This document shows positions 21,945 through 30,697 of a stretch of 64,000 bases of DNA, one piece after another. Position numbers and translations under genes: made by a program. How positions within the stretch are numbered: the first letter of the stretch is position 1; every line of letters starts with the position of its first letter. Below the pieces are notes generated by a model, which had not been told where the DNA came from, did no database searches, and saw nothing but the letters and a program-made list of their open reading frames with translations. Source of the stretch: Brevibacterium senegalense (GTDB taxonomy: Bacteria > Actinomycetota > Actinomycetes > Actinomycetales > Brevibacteriaceae); contig NZ_HE978607.1 of the NCBI RefSeq assembly GCF_000285835.1, positions 70,029 to 134,028 on the forward strand, written 5' to 3'.

Positions 21945-23755
21945 CGTGCGGCGAGGCGGGAGAGTGCGCTGCCCGGCGTCTCCAGGAGCCCGCCGGCCCG
22001 GCCCTGCTCCACGACCCGCCCGGCATCGACGACCACGACGTACGCATCCGCGGGGATCCGGTCGACCCGGTGCGTCACCTCGATCGTCGTCCGGCCGGGC
22101 CGGCGCCGCTCCAGTGCGCGCCGCACCTCCTGCGCCGTCTGCTCGTCGAGCTGGCTGAGCGCCTCGTCCAGCACCAGGACCTCCGGCTCCGCGAGCAGCG
22201 CCCGGGCCAGCGCCAAGCGCTGCAGCTGACCGCCGGACACCTCCGTGCGGCCTGCCCGCAGCGGCGCATCGAGGCCGCCGGACAGTCCGGTCGCCCACTC
22301 CTCGAGGCCCACGACGCGCAGGACGTCGAGCACCTGCGCGTCACTCGCCTCCGGTCGGGCCAGCCGGATGTTCTCCCGCAGCGAGTCGATGAGGAGGGTC
22401 GGTCGCTGGTCGACGAGGGCGACCCGGCCGCGCAGATCGTCGAGTCGGAGGTCCTGCACCCGCCTGCCTCCCAGTCGCACCTCGCCCTCGTCGGGATCGT
22501 GGACGCGCAGCAGCAGGGACGCGAGCGTCGACTTCCCGCTGCCGGAGACACCCACGAGGGAGGACCACTCCCCCGCGGGGAGATCGACGTCCGCGTCGGC
22601 GAGTGCCGGGCGGACAGGCTCCCCGCTGTCTGCGTCGGCGTGCGCCGGGTACGTGAGCGTCACACCGCGCAGCCGCACCGCGGGACCTGGCCGCTCCGCG
22701 TCGCCGGAATCAGCCGCGTGGTCCGCCCCGACCACGGGCTCCGTGGAGGACCGATCGGAGGCGGGGAGGGCCTCGGGGTCGGCCACCGCCGGCGGCGCCT
22801 CGACGATCGCGCGCAGCCGCTGCGCGGATGCGAGCGCGGCGTCGAGCCCGGCCATGAACGAGTCGACGCCGTTCAGCGGCCCGCGCAGGCCCACCGCGAC
22901 CGCGAGGGCGAGGACGGCACCCGCGAGGCCCGCATCCGTGCGCGCCGCGACGACCAGGACGGCGATGAGAGCACCCGCGTGGAGGAGGGCGATCGCCCCC
23001 GTGCGTCCGCCCTGCACCAGACCGGAGGCCGACCGGGCGCGCACGAGGCGGTCGTCCGCCTCGGCGAGGGAGGCGAGCCTGCGATCCTGCGCGCCTCGCT
23101 CCAGAACGTCACGTACGCCGTGGATGTCGTCGCCCAGGTGCGCGGCGACGGCGGCGCGACCGGCGGCGACGGATCGGGCCGCACGCCACACGGTGCCGGC
23201 GGACACGAGCGGGACGAGGAGTGCGGCGAGCGCGAACGGCACGAGGACGAGTGCCAGGCCCACCGGCGCCGCGGCCCCCAGCCAGACGAGCGCGACCGTG
23301 GGGACGACGAAGGCGGAGACCGCGGGCGGGAAGGTGTGGGCGAAGAAGACCTCGATGCGGTCGATGTCCCGGGTCGCGGTCGCGGTGAGGGCGGCGCCGG
23401 CACGTCCGCGGGTGGCGGCGGGCGCCTGCGGGATGAGCGCGGAGACGAAGAGCTCGCGCAGGCGCTGGAGGGCTGTGAACGCCACCCAGTGGCCCGCGTA
23501 GTGCTCCGCGTACCGCAGCGCCGCCTTGAGCAGCGCGAGGACGATGAGGACGACGGCGAGCTCCCCCGCGCGCACCTCCCCGCCGCCGGCCGCACGGACC
23601 AGCGCGGAGGCCATGACCGCGTACAGGGCGACGCCCAGCAGCTGCGAGACGATCCGGGCGAGCGCGGATGCCACCAGTGGCATCAGCAGTCCCCAGGTGC
23701 GGGACACGAGCCAGCGCACGGTGTCGACACGGCTCTCCTGCGGCGTCTCCGTCAT
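21941..23755 (-). CDS. ABC exporter half-transporter (CydC-like), subunit 2
   Basis: 604 residues with an N-terminal six-helix membrane domain and a C-terminal nucleotide-binding domain. It has Walker A GVSGSGKST, signature EVSGGQLQRLALARAL and Walker B VLVLDEALSQLD; the Ala in the D-loop region instead of Pro-Thr is unusual. The membrane domain contains LRYAEHYAGHWVAFTALQRL and RDIDRIEVFFAHTFPP, marks of a CydC-like subfamily that is not restricted to cytochrome bd assembly. It overlaps the preceding subunit gene (ATGA), so the two form a heterodimer. No cydAB lies nearby, so glutathione/cysteine export is only one option. Confidence 0.85.
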   Translation of the reverse strand: MTETPQESRVDTVRWLVSRTWGLLMPLVASALARIVSQLLGVALYAVMASALVRAAGGGEVRAGELAVVLIVLALLKAALRYAEHYAGHWVAFTALQRLRELFVSALIPQAPAATRGRAGAALTATATRDIDRIEVFFAHTFPPAVSAFVVPTVALVWLGAAAPVGLALVLVPFALAALLVPLVSAGTVWRAARSVAAGRAAVAAHLGDDIHGVRDVLERGAQDRRLASLAEADDRLVRARSASGLVQGGRTGAIALLHAGALIAVLVVAARTDAGLAGAVLALAVAVGLRGPLNGVDSFMAGLDAALASAQRLRAIVEAPPAVADPEALPASDRSSTEPVVGADHAADSGDAERPGPAVRLRGVTLTYPAHADADSGEPVRPALADADVDLPAGEWSSLVGVSGSGKSTLASLLLRVHDPDEGEVRLGGRRVQDLRLDDLRGRVALVDQRPTLLIDSLRENIRLARPEASDAQVLDVLRVVGLEEWATGLSGGLDAPLRAGRTEVSGGQLQRLALARALLAEPEVLVLDEALSQLDEQTAQEVRRALERRRPGRTTIEVTHRVDRIPADAYVVVVDAGRVVEQGRAGGLLETPGSALSRLAAR

Positions 23756-25593
23756 CGTGCCCCCTCCCCCGCGCGCGTGGTCCCGGGTGCCTCAGCTCCC
23801 GGTCGTGCCTCTGCTTCCGGTCGTGCCTCGTCCCCCACGGCGGGCCCGGCCGGGTCGAGGCGGATGACGCGGTCGGCGGCGAGGATCGCACCGGGCCGAT
23901 GCGCGATCATGAGGACCGTCCTGTCCGCGGCCAGGCGTCGGAGCGCGGCGAGGATCTGCTCCTCGGCGGCCAGGTCGACCTGCGACGTGGGCTCGTCCAG
24001 CACGAGGATCGGCGCATCCTGGAGCCAGGCCTGCGCGATCGCGAGCCGCTGGGACTGGCCGCCGGACAGCAGCGCGCCCTGTTCGCCCACCGGGGTGGCC
24101 GGTCCCGCCGGCATCGCCTCGACGTCCGCACGGAGGCCAGCGCGCTCCAGCGCCTCCCACAGCTGCTCCTGCGTGGCCGCGGGCGCGGCCAGGCGCAGGT
24201 TGTCCTCGATCGTGCCCAGGAAGTGGAAGGCGCGCTGCTGGACGGCGGCGATGCGGGTCCGCGCCCCGGCGGGGTCCCGCACCGGGTCGATCCCGTCGAC
24301 CCGCACCGTGCCGGTCCGGGCGGCGAGGTGTCCCAGCAGGAGCGAGGCGACCGTCGACTTCCCCGCCCCGCTGGGCCCCACGAGCGCGACGTGCTCGCCG
24401 CGCTCCACCCGCAGGCTCAGCCCGCTCAGGACCGTGGGGCCGTCCGGCCAGCCCGCGTCCACGTCCGCGAGCAGGAGCGCGGGGGTCCCGGCAGCGGACG
24501 GACGCCGGTCAGCTGGCGTCGGTGCGGCCTCGGGCACGGCGGAGTCCGCGACAGCGGAAGGCGCGCCGACCTCGGATGTCGGATCGGCCTCGGGCTCCCG
24601 GCCGGCCTGGGGAGCCGTCGACGGCTCCGCCCCCAGGACCGAGCCCAGCTGGGCCTGCGACGCGCGGCCGGCGATGCCGATGTAGAAGAACTGGCCGACG
24701 ACGTCGACGGGGCCGATGACGAGGGTGGACAGAAGCAGGATCGCCGTCCCGTCGCCCGCGCTCAGGTCACCGGTGCCCACCCGCACGGCGGTGAGGACGG
24801 CCGCGGCGACGACGACGCCCAGGGAGAACGCCGCGTCGACGACGAGGATGAGCAGCTGGTTGACCGCCAGCATCCGCATGAGGGACCGGCGGTGCTCCTC
24901 GCCGCGCCGGGCCAGCAGCTCCGCCCGACGGTGGGCGGCGCGGGCCAGGACGAGGGTCTCGAGCCCCTGGATCGCATCGACGAACGCGGACGTGAGGGCG
25001 GCCTGCGACCGGCGGTACCGGCCGCCCACGGGACGCACGAGCCGCTGGAAGCCGCCCACCAGCACCGGCACCAGCAGCACGAGGAGGGTGAGCACCCCGG
25101 CCGTCACGGGGTCGACGGCGACGGCCATGACGAGGAGGACCAGCAGCGGCGTCGTGAGGGAGGCGGTGATGGGGCCCAGGAAGCCGGCCCGGTAGTGGGC
25201 GGTCTTCTCGACCGAGGTCGTGGCCGCCGCCAGCAGTCGGCCCGCCTGCGCGGACGCGCGGACCGCCCCGCCCCGGAAGACGGCGGAGACGACGGCCGCG
25301 CGCAGGTGCTTCTCCGCCTGCGCGGAGGTCCGCTCGCTCCACCACGCGCCCGCGCCCGTGCAGACGGCGACGACGAGGCCCAGGAGGACGGCCCACAGGA
25401 CCCACGCGGTCGGGGCGGGTGCGGCGTCGTGGGCGGGCAGTGCGTCCGCGGCGAGGTCGTCGACGACGCGCCCCAGCAGGACGAAGAGGAGAGCACTGGC
25501 ACCTGCGGCGAGCCAGCCCGTCAGCGCGGACACGGCCAGCACGCGTCGCGGTGTCGAGGCGCGCACCTGCGGGTGCACCGTCCCGGTCGTCAT
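23752..25593 (-). CDS. ABC exporter half-transporter (CydD-like), subunit 1
   Basis: 613 residues, type IV ABC exporter fold. The membrane domain includes FVDAIQGLETLVLARAAHRR, resembling CydD-type coupling regions. An Ala/Pro/Glu-rich linker of about 50 residues precedes the nucleotide-binding domain: Walker A GPSGAGKST, signature LSGGQSQRLAIAQAWL, Walker B ILVLDEPTSQVD and switch His in IAHRPG. First gene of the exporter-PPTase operon, with a candidate promoter and palindrome just upstream. The substrate is unknown. Next to a Pls-type synthetase, a role in exporting a cationic peptide polymer is a testable guess. Confidence 0.85.
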   Translation of the reverse strand: MTTGTVHPQVRASTPRRVLAVSALTGWLAAGASALLFVLLGRVVDDLAADALPAHDAAPAPTAWVLWAVLLGLVVAVCTGAGAWWSERTSAQAEKHLRAAVVSAVFRGGAVRASAQAGRLLAAATTSVEKTAHYRAGFLGPITASLTTPLLVLLVMAVAVDPVTAGVLTLLVLLVPVLVGGFQRLVRPVGGRYRRSQAALTSAFVDAIQGLETLVLARAAHRRAELLARRGEEHRRSLMRMLAVNQLLILVVDAAFSLGVVVAAAVLTAVRVGTGDLSAGDGTAILLLSTLVIGPVDVVGQFFYIGIAGRASQAQLGSVLGAEPSTAPQAGREPEADPTSEVGAPSAVADSAVPEAAPTPADRRPSAAGTPALLLADVDAGWPDGPTVLSGLSLRVERGEHVALVGPSGAGKSTVASLLLGHLAARTGTVRVDGIDPVRDPAGARTRIAAVQQRAFHFLGTIEDNLRLAAPAATQEQLWEALERAGLRADVEAMPAGPATPVGEQGALLSGGQSQRLAIAQAWLQDAPILVLDEPTSQVDLAAEEQILAALRRLAADRTVLMIAHRPGAILAADRVIRLDPAGPAVGDEARPEAEARPGAEAPGTTRAGEGAR

Positions 25594-25612
25594 GGTCCTC
25601 CCCTATCACGTG

Positions 25613-25647
25613 GGGCCGGTTCCGGCCCGCGAGGCCGCTCCATCCTA
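25613..25647 (-). promoter_or_regulatory. Promoter with adjacent palindrome upstream of the ABC exporter operon
   Basis: TAGGAT (minus strand, 25642-25647) is a good -10. About 14 bp downstream lies GGGCCGG-TT-CCGGCCC (25613-25628), a perfect 7-2-7 inverted repeat that would sit at the transcription start and leader. It may be an operator or a 5' hairpin. No -35 is clear. Confidence 0.45.
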
Positions 25648-25679
25648 GCCCGCGGGGGCGCAGCGGGTCCGCCGGATCA

Positions 25680-25693
25680 GCGCCCGCGGGCGC
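25680..25693. repeat. 14-bp perfect palindrome after the thioesterase gene
   Basis: GCGCCCGCGGGCGC lies directly after the thioesterase stop (gap of 1 bp) on the transcribed strand. It may act as a compact terminator between the thioesterase and exporter genes. Confidence 0.4.
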
Positions 25694-25694
25694 C

Positions 25695-26525
25695 TCAGAC
25701 GCCCTTGAAGTAGACGAGCTGCGTCGTCGTGACGAGCAGGCGGCCGTCCTCGCCCCACACGTGACCCACCTGGTCGAAGAGTCCCTTGTGGAACCGCGAG
25801 GCCCGCGCCCGGCACAGCAGGTGCTCGCCCTGCTGCGCCAGCTCCTGCGGGCCAGCGTGGAAGTACGCCGTGTATGTGATCGTGCCGGCCGGGGACATCC
25901 GCCCGGTGCGGGCGAAGATCCGGGGGAAGAACGCGTCCGAGGCCGCGGCCAGCGACAGGTGGTCCCACGGACGCGGCTGGGCCTGGGCCAGCCACATGAC
26001 GGTCTCCGACGAGTCCCCGGGTCGGTCCGGTCGACCCTGCAGCAGGCGGAACTCGTAGTTGTCCATCCACGGAAGACCGGCGGCGGCCATCGAGGTGGGC
26101 TCCAGGTCCTCCGGGCGGGGCACCTCCGGCGGCAGCACCTCAGTCTCCGAGAACGTGTCCCGCGGCGTCGCGAGGAGTGCGGTGCCGGTCAGGACGACGC
26201 CCGCCTCCTGCTCGATCCGCACCGTCCAGTGCTGGTTCGTGCGGTTCGTCCGCACGGGGTCGACGACGATCGACATCTCTCCGTCGGCCACCGGTGCGAC
26301 GAAGTTGAGGGTGAGGGCGGCGGGCCGACCCTGCGCGCGCGGGTCGCCCGTGACGGCGCCCAGCGCCTGCGCGGCCGTCGCCCCGCCGTAGGGCCCCACC
26401 ATGTTCGCCCACGCCGGGTGCGTGCGGGTGGTGACGGCGCGGGGTCCCCTGCTGTCAGCCGCCTGGGTCGCGGACGGGTCCTGCGGCTCCGCGAAGGTCG
26501 TGAGGGCGTCGAGAGGGTGGGACAT
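25695..26525 (-). CDS. TesB-like acyl-CoA thioesterase (double hotdog)
   Basis: 276 residues. The N-terminal hotdog contains WANMVGPYGGATAAQALGAV, ALTLNFVAPVADGEM and NQHWTVRIEQEAGVVLTG. The C-terminal one contains DHLSLAAASDAFFPRIF, GTITYTAYFHA and FHKGLFDQVGHVWGEDG. This matches the acyl-CoA thioesterase-like fold. Substrate chain length cannot be read. The ATG at 26525 was chosen over upstream frame because GGAGG lies 6 nt before it. It is divergent from the Pls-like gene with about 200 bp between them. A metabolic link to the neighbouring NRPS is not evident from sequence. Confidence 0.82.
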   Translation of the reverse strand: MSHPLDALTTFAEPQDPSATQAADSRGPRAVTTRTHPAWANMVGPYGGATAAQALGAVTGDPRAQGRPAALTLNFVAPVADGEMSIVVDPVRTNRTNQHWTVRIEQEAGVVLTGTALLATPRDTFSETEVLPPEVPRPEDLEPTSMAAAGLPWMDNYEFRLLQGRPDRPGDSSETVMWLAQAQPRPWDHLSLAAASDAFFPRIFARTGRMSPAGTITYTAYFHAGPQELAQQGEHLLCRARASRFHKGLFDQVGHVWGEDGRLLVTTTQLVYFKGV

Positions 26526-26586
26526 GTTGCCTCCGGGACGGGGTGGTGTCGAGCGGTCGGGGACGGGACGCGTGGCCCCGGTCACC

Positions 26587-26599
26587 GATCGTAGCGATC
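26587..26599 (-). promoter_or_regulatory. Thioesterase promoter with overlapping inverted repeat
   Basis: On the minus strand TACGAT (26588-26593) is a plausible -10, about 60 bp before the thioesterase ATG. It is embedded in GATCG-TAG-CGATC (26587-26599), a 5-3-5 inverted repeat that could be an operator. The -35 is weak. Confidence 0.4.
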
Positions 26600-26680
26600 C
26601 CCCGTGACATCCCGCACATCCACGGGCGACACGACGCCTGCCGGGTGCGCCGCCGCCATCCCGTGTTCACGGAGCGCGGC

Positions 26681-26686
26681 TATCAT
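26681..26686 (+). promoter_or_regulatory. -10 element of the Pls-like/M1 operon
   Basis: TATCAT matches TATAAT at 5 of 6 positions and stands out in a GC-rich spacer. The predicted start is near 26693, 30 nt before the GTG. No -35 is obvious, so an activator or alternative sigma factor is possible. Confidence 0.5.
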
Positions 26687-26722
26687 CACCCCGTCCACCT
26701 CACCAGCAGGAGATGCCGATCC

Positions 26723-29700
26723 GTGACTGACGAACCCTCACGTCGCCCGCCCGCGCAGACCGCCGGGTCGCTCACGGCCCCGAACGGCGCCGTGCACCCA
26801 CCGCAGTTCGCCTCCCGCGACCTCGCCGCTCCCCCGCGCACCCTCATCGACCTCCTCATCGCCACCGCGACCGCGCATCCGGAGGCGCCCGCGATCGACG
26901 ACGGCACCGTCGTGCTGCGCTATCGCGAGGTCCTCGACGTCATCCGCGACCGTGCGCTCGCCCTGGCGCGCGCGGGCGTGGGTCCCGGCGACCGGGTGGG
27001 CGTGCGCGTCTCCTCCGGCTCCACGGACCTCTACACCGCGATCCTGGGCGTCCTCATGGTAGGTGCGGCGTACGTCCCCGTCGACGTCGACGACCCGGAC
27101 GAGCGCGCCCGCACCGTCTTCGAGGAGGCCGACGTCCAGGCGGTCGTGACGGACGGCTTCGCGCTGGAGGTCCGCCACTCCCGCACCGCGGACCAGCAGC
27201 CGGAGCTGCGGGCGCCGGGCCTCGAGGACGATGCGTGGATCATCTTCACCTCCGGCTCGACCGGCAAGCCCAAGGGCGTCGCGGTCTCCCACCGCTCCGC
27301 GGCCGCGTTCGTCGACGCGGAGGCCCGCATCTTCTGCCAGGGCGAGCGCCTGGGCCCGGGCGACCGCGTCCTGGCCGGCCTGTCCGTCGCCTTCGACGCG
27401 AGCTGCGAGGAGATGTGGCTGGCGTGGCGGTCCGGCGCGTGCCTCGTCCCCGCCCCCCGCTCGCTCGTGAAGTCCGGCATGGATCTGGGCCCGTGGCTGG
27501 CCGGGCGCGGGATCACCGTCGTCTCGACCGTCCCCACGCTCGCGTCCCTGTGGCCGGCGGAGACCCTGGAAAACGTCCGCCTCCTCATCTTCGGCGGCGA
27601 GGCGTGCCCGCCGGAGCTGGCCGCCCGCCTCCTGGACGACGACCGGGAGGTGTGGAACACGTACGGCCCCACCGAGGCCACCGTCGTCACGTGCGCCGCA
27701 CCCCTGGACGGCACGGACCCCGTGCGGATCGGCCTGCCGCTGGACGGCTGGGACATGGCCGTCGTCGACCCCGCCACCGGGATCCCCGTCGAGGACGGGC
27801 GGACCGGTGAGCTCATCATCGGCGGCGTGGGCCTGGCCCGCTACCTGGACCCGGCGAAGGACGCGGAGAAGTACGCGCCCATGCCCACCCTGGGCTGGGA
27901 GCGCGCCTACCGCTCCGGCGACCTCGTCGTCATGGACCGCGCGGGCCTCGTCTTCGTGGGCCGCGCGGACGAGCAGGTGAAGCTGGGCGGGCGCCGCATC
28001 GAGCTGGGCGAGATCGACGCCGCCCTCCAGTCCCTGCCCGGCGTCGCCGGCGGTGCCGCCGCCGTCAAGGAGACCGCCGGCGGGATGCAGCTGCTCATCG
28101 GCTACCTCGCTCCCGAGGCCGCGGGCACCGACCGGCGCGAGTCCTGGACGGAGATCCTGCGGGAGTCCCTGCCCCCGGCCCTGGTCCCCCGCCTCGTCCT
28201 CGTCGACGATCTGCCGACCAAGACCTCGGGCAAGGTCGACCGGAACGCCCTGCCGTGGCCGCTGCCGGGCGAGGAGACGGAGTCCGGCAGCGCGGACGAC
28301 CTGCCCGCGCACGCGCACTGGTTCGCGGACCAGTGGCAGGCGGTTCTGGGCTCCTACCCCACGATGGACGCCGACTTCTTCGACTCCGGCGGCGGTTCGC
28401 TGGCGGCCGCGCAGCTCATCTCCCGCCTGCGCGCGCAGCACCCGTCCGTCACGGTGGGCGACGTGTACGCGGCCCCCCGCTTCGGTGCGCTCGTCGCGCT
28501 CGCCTCGGACACGGACGAGGCGGCCCCCGCGCGGCCGCGCCGCACGATCACCCGCACCCGCTACTCGATGCAGACGCTGCAGACCCTGCTGGGCATCCCC
28601 GTCCACGTGCTGGCCGCGATGCGCTGGGTCGTCCTGGCCCTCGTCCTCGTCAACGTCGCCGGTGCCGCCGGCGCGGACGTGCCGACGGTCAGCTGGTGGC
28701 TGATCCTCGCTCTCGTCGCCGTCTTCGTGACCCCGTGGGGCCGCATGCTCATCTCCGCCGGCGTCGCCCGCCTCCTGCTGTCCGGGGTGCGGCCGGGCAC
28801 GTACCCCCGGTCCGGCTCCGTCCATCTGCGCCTGTGGCTGGCGGAGCACGTGGCGGACCTGGCCTCGGCGGTGTCCGTCGCCTCCGCCCCGTGGGTGACG
28901 TGGTACGCGCGTCTGCTGGGCAACTCGGTGGGCCGCGACGTCGACCTGCACTCGATCCCGCCGGTCACCGGCATGCTGACCCTCGACACGGGTGCCGCGA
29001 TCGAACCCGAGGTCGACCTCAAGGGCTGGTGGGTGGACGGCGACCTCGTCCACATCGGCCGCATGCGGGTGGGCAAGTACGCGGTCGTGGGCGCCCGCTC
29101 GACGCTGCTGCCGGGCGCGCACGTGGGGGCCCGGGCCGTCGTCGAGCCCGGCTCCGCCGTCAACGGGCGCGTGCGCAAGGGACAGGTGTACTCCGGGTCC
29201 CCGGCCACCCGCGTCCGCCGCGCCGGGAACGTCGTCCCCGATCCCCCGGCCCGCCGCAGGCGGACGCCGTTCCTGCTCTACGCGATCGGCTCGCTGCTGC
29301 ACGCGGCGATCCCCCTGGTCGCCTCGGTCCCCGGTCTCGCCCTGCTGGTGGCGGTGTCCGGTCCGCAGGCGATCGTCAGCCCGCTCACGCTGCTGGCCTG
29401 GTCCCCCGTCCTGGGCCTCACCTGGTTCGCGACCGTCGCCGCGCTCATCGTCGTCTCCGTGCGCACCCTGGCGATCGGCCTGCGCGAGGGCACCGTCCCC
29501 GTCCGGTCGTTCGCGGGCTACCGCGTGTGGGCGACGGAGCGGATCATGGACATGGCCCGGGACCTGCTGTTCCCCCTGTACGCCGGCATGCTCACCCCCG
29601 TGTGGCTGCGCCTGCTGGGCGCGAAGGTGGGTAAGGACGTCGAGGTGTCGACGGTCCTGCTGGTCCCGTCCATGACGACGATCGCAGACGGGGCCTTCTT

Positions 29701-30697
29701 GGCCGACGACACGATGGTCGCCAGCTACGAGCTGCGCAGCGGCTGGATGCGGATCGGCCGGGCGAAGGTGGGCAAGCGCGCTTTCCTGGGCAACTCCGGC
29801 ATGGCGGCCGCCGGTCGGCGCGTGCCCAAGAACGCACTCGTCGCGGTGCTGTCCGCCGCACCCGGCAAGGCGAAGAAGGGCACCAGCTGGATCGGCTCGC
29901 CGCCGGTCGAGCTGCGCCGGTCGGAGGTCGAGGCCGACGCGGAGCTCACGTACCGTCCCAGCGCCCGCCTGCGCCGCCTGCGCGGGTTCTGGGAAACGCT
30001 GCGTCTGCTGTCCGTCGTGGCCGGCGCACTCGTCGTCACCGGCGTCATCGGCTCCCTCGTGGGGCTCCACATCGCCTTCGCCTCCCTCTCGACACCGCTG
30101 GCCGGCGCACTGGGCATGCTCGCCGTCTCCGGTGTCGTCATGATGCTCGCCGGCGCCGTGGCGGCCGGGATCGCCGTGGCCGCGAAGTGGATCTGCATCG
30201 GCCGGGTCACGGAGGGCGAGCACCCCCTGTGGTCCTCGTTCATCTGGCGCAGCGAGCTGGCGGACACGTTCGTCGAGCTCGTCGCCGCCCCGTGGTTCGC
30301 GCGCACCGCCGTTGGGACCCCCGCCCTCGTCTGGTACCTGCGCGCGCTGGGCTCCCGGATCGGTCACGGCGTGTGGTGCGAGACCTACTGGCTGCCGGAG
30401 GCCGACCTGGTGCGCCTGGACGACAATTCGACCGTCAACCGCGGCTGCGTCGTCCAGACGCACCTCTTCCACGACCGCGTCATGAGCCTCGACACCGTCA
30501 CGCTCGACGCCGGCGCCACCCTGGGCCCCAACAGCGTCATCCTGCCGGCGGCCCACCTGGGCGACGCCGCGACCGTGGGGCCGGCGAGCCTCGTCATGCG
30601 CGGCGAGTCCGTGCCGGCCCACGCGTACTTCATGGGCAACCCGGTCGTACCCTGGATCGATGCACCCGCACTGCCCGAGGAGGCCTTGAGTCGATGA
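26723..30697 (+). CDS. Pls/PosA-family non-ribosomal peptide synthetase (epsilon-poly-L-lysine synthetase-like)
   Basis: 1324 residues with domain order A-T-membrane region with three tandem C-terminal soluble domains, the layout of Streptomyces albulus Pls. Adenylation domain about 38-510: FTSGSTGKPKG at 175-185, FDASCEEM at 224-231, NTYGPTE at 312-318, A10 lysine K504. Carrier domain: DFFDSGGGSLAA with the pantetheine serine at S559. Then pairs of transmembrane helices alternate with three left-handed beta-helix-like segments. No classical condensation (HHxxxDG) or thioesterase domain. Pocket residues by alignment to GrsA are D225 A226 E229 S268 I289 G291 T313 V321 V322 K504 (DAESIGTVVK), close to the lysine code I remember for BacB. 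The GTG start has AGGAG 10 nt upstream. Predicted product: a homopolymer of lysine or a similar cationic amino acid made at the membrane. Confidence 0.9.
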   Translation: MTDEPSRRPPAQTAGSLTAPNGAVHPPQFASRDLAAPPRTLIDLLIATATAHPEAPAIDDGTVVLRYREVLDVIRDRALALARAGVGPGDRVGVRVSSGSTDLYTAILGVLMVGAAYVPVDVDDPDERARTVFEEADVQAVVTDGFALEVRHSRTADQQPELRAPGLEDDAWIIFTSGSTGKPKGVAVSHRSAAAFVDAEARIFCQGERLGPGDRVLAGLSVAFDASCEEMWLAWRSGACLVPAPRSLVKSGMDLGPWLAGRGITVVSTVPTLASLWPAETLENVRLLIFGGEACPPELAARLLDDDREVWNTYGPTEATVVTCAAPLDGTDPVRIGLPLDGWDMAVVDPATGIPVEDGRTGELIIGGVGLARYLDPAKDAEKYAPMPTLGWERAYRSGDLVVMDRAGLVFVGRADEQVKLGGRRIELGEIDAALQSLPGVAGGAAAVKETAGGMQLLIGYLAPEAAGTDRRESWTEILRESLPPALVPRLVLVDDLPTKTSGKVDRNALPWPLPGEETESGSADDLPAHAHWFADQWQAVLGSYPTMDADFFDSGGGSLAAAQLISRLRAQHPSVTVGDVYAAPRFGALVALASDTDEAAPARPRRTITRTRYSMQTLQTLLGIPVHVLAAMRWVVLALVLVNVAGAAGADVPTVSWWLILALVAVFVTPWGRMLISAGVARLLLSGVRPGTYPRSGSVHLRLWLAEHVADLASAVSVASAPWVTWYARLLGNSVGRDVDLHSIPPVTGMLTLDTGAAIEPEVDLKGWWVDGDLVHIGRMRVGKYAVVGARSTLLPGAHVGARAVVEPGSAVNGRVRKGQVYSGSPATRVRRAGNVVPDPPARRRRTPFLLYAIGSLLHAAIPLVASVPGLALLVAVSGPQAIVSPLTLLAWSPVLGLTWFATVAALIVVSVRTLAIGLREGTVPVRSFAGYRVWATERIMDMARDLLFPLYAGMLTPVWLRLLGAKVGKDVEVSTVLLVPSMTTIADGAFLADDTMVASYELRSGWMRIGRAKVGKRAFLGNSGMAAAGRRVPKNALVAVLSAAPGKAKKGTSWIGSPPVELRRSEVEADAELTYRPSARLRRLRGFWETLRLLSVVAGALVVTGVIGSLVGLHIAFASLSTPLAGALGMLAVSGVVMMLAGAVAAGIAVAAKWICIGRVTEGEHPLWSSFIWRSELADTFVELVAAPWFARTAVGTPALVWYLRALGSRIGHGVWCETYWLPEADLVRLDDNSTVNRGCVVQTHLFHDRVMSLDTVTLDAGATLGPNSVILPAAHLGDAATVGPASLVMRGESVPAHAYFMGNPVVPWIDAPALPEEALSR

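Noticed and set aside
21941..25593. Naming the ABC pair cydC and cydD
   Set aside because: There is no cydAB nearby, and the membrane-domain motifs also occur in other CydDC-like exporters. The pairing with a PPTase and Pls gene suggests a different substrate, so no gene symbol is given.
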